Below are positions 59,091 through 64,000 of a stretch of DNA of 64,000 nt, in pieces. Position numbers and translations under genes: made by a program. The stretch lies in contig CM037784.1 in assembly GCA_021229015.1 (NCBI GenBank), positions 64,487,831 to 64,551,830 on the forward strand, given 5' to 3'. Numbering within the stretch: position 1 is the first letter of the stretch; every line of letters begins with the position of its first letter. The DNA comes from Solen grandis. Its lineage: Eukaryota > Mollusca > Bivalvia > Adapedonta > Solenidae. The notes beneath the pieces were generated by a model. It was not told where the DNA came from, ran no database searches, and worked only from the letters and a program-made list of their open reading frames with translations.

Positions 59091-59980
59091 TAAATACGTA
59101 AGTACTTAATCGGCCGGTTTGAAAACCGCCAACCCTTTCAAATCTAGTAATTATATTTTGTATTTTAGGAGAAAGACTGACAACAAATACGTAAATGCAG
59201 TATTGAATTAATGTCACTTATTGTAATTTAGATAAACCGGTAACCTGGAAACGCTCTCAAAAAACGCGCCCAATACAGTTTCTTTACTAAATAGAGACAA
59301 AGACGGAAAATTAAAACTAGCCATGAACCTTTTTTTTAAACTTTGCATGATAAAAAAAATTAGATAGAAACAAATTTGTGTGATATAAAATATAAAATGG
59401 GGGTCACCATTATATTTTTTGAGTTATCTCCCCTGACAGTGAGTGTTTTTTTTGGTCTTTTCTGTCATTTTCAAGGGCAGATAAATCAATATTATGGGTT
59501 AGCAACACCTCATTTAATTACAATTCGACGTTTGGTACTATATTCCCATTCACTGTGTATAAGTTTTAGAAATTCTGTGCTGCAGATTTTATACTGTAGT
59601 CACATACGCGAATATATAGAAATATTCTCTTTTTTTTCAAGAAAAAAGCAGTATGTTCATTTCCTGAAACATAATGAAAAAATATTGGATATAATTGTTT
59701 TAAACTTTGCTTTGCATAATTACTGAAAATAAGATGTCGATAGGCTTGATTTTGAGTTAACTGCTTTGAAAATGACTGAAAAAAAGCAAAAACTCACATT
59801 CAGGGGCAGATTATAAGTAGAATACCCCAATTTTTCCTAAATAAATTTGTTTCTAGTGTAATTCTCTATAATCATGCAAAATTTAAGAAAATTATCATGG
59901 CTAGTTTTAATTTTCCTTCATTGTCTATATGGTAAAAAACTATATTGGGAGTGTATGCCTTAAACTTAACTCGATAAGGG
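59091..59980. other. Gene-poor sequence
   Basis: The 116-residue frame at 59376 has no recognisable domain. The phrase ccatgaacctttttttt / catggctagttttaattttcc near 59320 and 59896 forms a long-range inverted match (aaattaaaactagccatg against catggctagttttaatttt), perhaps the ends of an element of about 600 bp. Confidence 0.4.
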
Positions 59981-59982
59981 GT

Positions 59983-60165
59983 GCCTGGATAGCGTAGTGG
60001 TAACGCGTTTCGCTTTCACCAATGCCTCCCGGGTCGATTCCTCGTCACCTACGTGAGAGGGTAAAGTGGTCGCTCGTCCAGACACGTGGATTTCTCCGGG
60101 CTCTCCAGTTTCCTCCTACAATTATTACCACATACTCCGCCACCAGAGCCATCGAGAATGATTAA
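59983..60165 (+). repeat. Third tRNA-derived SINE family, single copy
   Basis: A-box-like gcctggatagcgtagtggta and B-box-like gggtcgattcctcg are followed by a body (ggatttctccgggctctcca, then tttcctcc). The body is unlike SINE families 1 and 2. Confidence 0.6.
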
Positions 60166-62100
60166 TACACTTGTTTCGTTATCGATGTAAAAGAAAAAGG
60201 TAATAAAATAAAGGTCAACCGGAGCGGACATACGACGATGGCCGTGGAATTTTTCATCGACTTTTCCAGGGACCAACTTTAATTATGGAATAGAGCCATG
60301 TAATGTGAACATTTGTGCTAACTGAAAATAAGTTCTGACGTCCAGCCTTACGACCTTACCTTAGCAAGCTAGCATGGAATGTTTCTCATAAAACATCAAA
60401 AAGACCGGACATGGATTTGAAACCAAAGCGGCGGGGGGCTTAGTCACTGGGCTTATTCGGCTACGAAATTCACACCCCTTCAACGTTACAAGTATGTCAA
60501 ATTAAAAGGTGGTCAATGCGTATCAAAAATTCGTGCCATTGTTTTCGAAAGTCTTAAAACCATTTGTAGGGTCGCTACAAGTATTGTATACATACAAGTA
60601 AGATTTTACACGCAAATCAATGACGTAAACAGGGCGAAGTTGGGTAGATCAGTCCTAAGCTGGATCAGTACTTTGGGCTTTGGATGGTCATTTAAGGTTG
60701 ATTCGTAGCCTGACACTTGTAATTATCCATATCGACAAAACGCTTTCGTGGTTTAATCAGTAGTTTTAGAATGTAACTGCAATGATGAATGTTTCTTAAT
60801 GGTTGTGCAATAGAAATAAGCACTCGAAATTGAAAATATATCAAATGTAACTGAATACAATGATATTGAACAAAGCACCCTTGCTGTATTCAAGTTCATG
60901 AATAAGCTTATAATGAGTTATTTGTAAATCATATCATCAAGAATAGATGTGTGTATTTTGTTGTAACTTAATTTATACATTAACATTTAGCCGAGTTAAA
61001 AAATAACGCATCTCTAAAATTTATCCATTGATATCAATATATAATCAGTTGATGTTAAAGCCTTCATGAGCGATGCTTCAATCTAGTGAACACCCTTAAC
61101 ACACAGAAACACTTTTGTAATTAATAGTTTAAAATGGAATGATCTATTTGAGTTAGAAGATATATAACTGCGTGAACATTTATTACTGCGTGTATATAGC
61201 ATAATGGATAATTTTTTAGCTCAAAAATACGAAGTATGTCGAGCTTTTCTACTTACCCTGGCGGCGTCGGCGTCACACTTTAATTAAGGTTGCATGCAAC
61301 TTGCTACCATGCATATGTTTTCGTAACCAGCTATTCTTATGTATTTGTTTCTTCACTTAACTCTTCAACTCTTCAATAAAATTCATGCAAGAAATGACTT
61401 TTTTGGACTTTAAAAGTTTTAAGCTGTGAAAGCAGCAAACTTTCATACATATATCTCAGCAATATGTTACGAAAACTTAAACTTCATATTTGTGCCTACC
61501 TAGGCGCAACAGATTATAAATTTATATAATTCTTTAATTAAATATAAATTATGGCACCTTGAAAATATCAAATCAGATCATCCATGGCCTTTTGATCCAA
61601 CGTATTGATCTCTTTTAGAAAAACGTTCTTTCTAAGGTGACCGTGAAACCACAGTGTTAAGTATGAATAAATGAAGGACTGTCACAATAACATGTATTGA
61701 TGACTTATCAGTGTTATTCTCCCTTTAGGACCACGGTCAAGCAAAGTCCGTGAACTGTTGTGACATTCGAACACGAAGGTCGGTAAGGTCTTACTCCGGA
61801 ATAATAAACAGTGAATTATTTTCTAAGCTGAACTGTAGATACAAACACAGTTTTAAAGTTCAAATGAATAAAGGTCTACAAAGAATAATTATAATAGATT
61901 TACTGAATTAATGTGATGCTTTTCAACAGTTTGTGCCTATACGAAAAATCACATTGGTGGCAAAATATAAAACATGACTAAGTATAACACACCTGAGCAC
62001 ATAATTCTAACAACGCAAATGAACCCACAACCTCCTGATTTTGTGACGGTCGCTCTTATCGCTCAGCCTTACATCTCACAACCTATCTCGTTCCGTATCT
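60166..62100. other. Gene-poor sequence with weak exon-like and tRNA-like bits
   Basis: An exon-like segment is at 61729-61782 (see findings). Minus-strand tRNA-like text (gaacccacaacctcctgatt) at about 62020 may be an old SINE. Otherwise AT-rich. Confidence 0.4.
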
Positions 62101-62106
62101 TTTATT

Positions 62107-63560
62107 TGTGTTGTTCTAGGATTTTACATTAAACGGATGATTCGGCCCTTTATGTTGATTAACTGAACAATGCGTACTTTCTATTTATCGTGTCGATGTG
62201 GTTTCATACACTTACGTCTATACAATACGCTGTCTCAGCTGAAAATGTTCAGCCGACGACAAATATCTACCAAATTTTTTAAATGATATCTTTAGTGGAT
62301 CTATGTAGTCTTTGTTTGATATTATGTGAACTTTGTCAAGGAGCATTTCAGCCATTTTTTGTAAATATTACAGGTCGAATCTAGCCCAAGGGGTACGCAT
62401 AAACGCTCTGATTGATTTTTTTTTTTATCAAAATACCCCGTTTACTTAAACGTGTTTGTGTGTGAACGCAATTATATTTCCTTAATGTAGACCCTATTTT
62501 ATTTTGACTGCTGCAATTTTTTCTCTCTCGAAAGAAATTTCATAGGCAATAGAAAAAAAGTCGCACATTCTTTTGCTGAGTAATGGTGCCGATATAGCAT
62601 TAATCTAACGTCTAGTCACCGACATTCAAACATTCTGTTCAGCCACAGCCTTTCCAGTAATGCACGATAACCGCACTGTCACGTGTCCCGGTGGTCAAAC
62701 TGTCCTGCTAAGCTATATAGTTTAGTGATTTTCTTTTTGATTTTCCGTTTGATTAAAGGGCGATATTAAATTACGAAATATATACAACGCCGATAAAAAC
62801 GTGTTTGCCGCAACACTTGGTTTTCCATTTGACCGATTAATATTGGTAAACAAATATGATACAAAATCAACTTTATGATTTTAAGTCATGTATGCCAAGT
62901 AATTAATCTATATATATATATATCATTTTTCAAGCCAGACTTCCATTAAGTTTGAAAGTTAAAATCGTTTCAGAGGTTTTAAGCCTAGCAAAGCGAGTGT
63001 CATCTTTTAAAAGCTTTAGCCCACCTGAACACTGTGCGGATATGGGAAGAGAACACTCGAAAGAGATGTTGACAGTATCAGAAGATAGATAGATAGAGAT
63101 ATGTATAAGCTGCATCACACGGTCCACCAAATATCTTCTTTGCCTTTTATACCTGTTTATATTGTCAAGGATTTTAGTCTGCTCGTCCATGTTGTATACG
63201 TTTAAATATCTCCGTCATTCAAAGAACAATTTGAACGAAACAAATTTGTATCGCTATTAGCTATTGAGAACAGGACTGAAGAAATGTGAAGTGTTTATAA
63301 AATACACCTTTTATAAAATTACTAAATGCCATTAGAGTGTAAATATTTTTGCATGATTATTGAACAGAGTATGACATTGACTATAACATTCAAAGGTCCA
63401 CGTAGCGCGATGTGTTGCATCTCTATTAACAATATACCGCCAATTAAAAATGATTTTTCACTTACCGGTACTACATCGTTTATAGATTTATAAAAAAAGA
63501 AAAAAATCACACATACTTTTATAGGAGAATTTTGCGTGAATGTATTCGAATGTACACCTA
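62107..63560. repeat. Duplicated segment, copy 2
   Basis: Matches 43919-44760 in order, with about 650 extra bases inserted between 62840 and 63495. A (TA)n run lies near 62907-62922 in the extra part. Confidence 0.6.
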
Positions 63561-63589
63561 GATCATTTCTAAACCTACACCTTGATGCA

Positions 63590-64000
63590 AAAAAAGGTCA
63601 TTATATTTCATAATGATTCAATTTTCATGAAAAAAGAAAGAAAATTAGAAATAAAACTGACTTATTGTAGACTAACGCAAATGGTACATAATGTGCAAAT
63701 ATCTTCTGTAAAATAACAGTTAAAAGCATTGAAAATGTTGATCAAATTACCCAATGTTTAGCCATTAAAATTTAGTCATCAATTTATGCACTCGTTATTT
63801 GTTAACGGAGACATACGGAATGTCGAGTTGACGAGGATATGCGAAATCTGCAAATTAGTTATTGACTGATATTCAGTAAAGAAATATTTCTTATTTAGAC
63901 ATTGTAGTGTCGTTGTCGTTTATAAGTAAGTAGAGATCACAGCTCATAACAAATCTGTAGCTTCTGTCAAAAGAATATTAAATTGCCCTCGGATGCATAA
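63590..64000. repeat. Dispersed unknown repeat, copy 3 of 3
   Basis: gtacataatgtgcaaata, gaaaatgttgatcaaattac, atcaatttatgcactcgt and gttaacggagacata match 32880-33430. Runs off the right edge. Confidence 0.7.

Overview
This is eukaryotic DNA, AT-rich and full of repeats, with short exons split by long introns. The repeat content (two tRNA-derived SINE families, 145-170 bp tandem arrays, several small inverted-repeat transposons) together with RING-less B-box/NHL-type genes in a cluster points to a mollusc, most likely a bivalve such as a clam. One 100-base N gap (13901-14000) marks it as a draft assembly. Most long open frames here are not genes; the real coding sequence is in short exons joined across introns.

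Layout. (1) 1-2300: tandem and dispersed repeats. (2) 2567-8059, plus strand: a five-exon MAPEG-family gene (MGST2 / leukotriene C4 synthase-like), clean in every exon and splice site. Its introns carry three inverted-repeat elements and a 145-bp tandem array rich in nuclear-receptor half-sites. (3) 8918-38384, minus strand: a cluster of B-box/coiled-coil/beta-propeller (TRIM-like, no RING) genes, each with a B-box exon and a large second exon. Copies A, B and C have both exons; D is an orphan first exon. A is a clear pseudogene, B and C carry frameshifts, D is decayed. The cluster includes a tandem segmental duplication: about 14470-17400 plus 21240-30410 matches 32090-40935. A LINE (17400-21240) and SINEs inserted after the duplication, as the matching sites in the other copy are empty. 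(4) 39357-40510: a large imperfect foldback repeat. (5) 40.9-45 kb: SINEs, a piggyBac-type MITE, a possible lone first exon and promoter-like TATA sites. (6) 47523-58425, plus strand: a 15-exon secreted animal haem peroxidase gene of about 690 residues. Two of its exons are caught in local tandem duplications that multiply a splice donor and a splice acceptor. (7) 58.4-64 kb: repeats, plus a second copy of the sequence that lies upstream of the peroxidase, suggesting a further peroxidase-type locus to the right.

Functional reading. The MAPEG protein would be an integral membrane enzyme of glutathione or eicosanoid chemistry. The peroxidase would be secreted and use H2O2. The B-box/NHL family expands in bivalves and is often linked to innate immunity. 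The three loci are not an operon and nothing in the sequence proves they act together. The most unusual features are a 36-bp minisatellite born inside a SINE, duplicated splice sites in the peroxidase gene, its non-consensus haem-contact positions, and the steroid/PPAR-type half-site array in the MAPEG gene.
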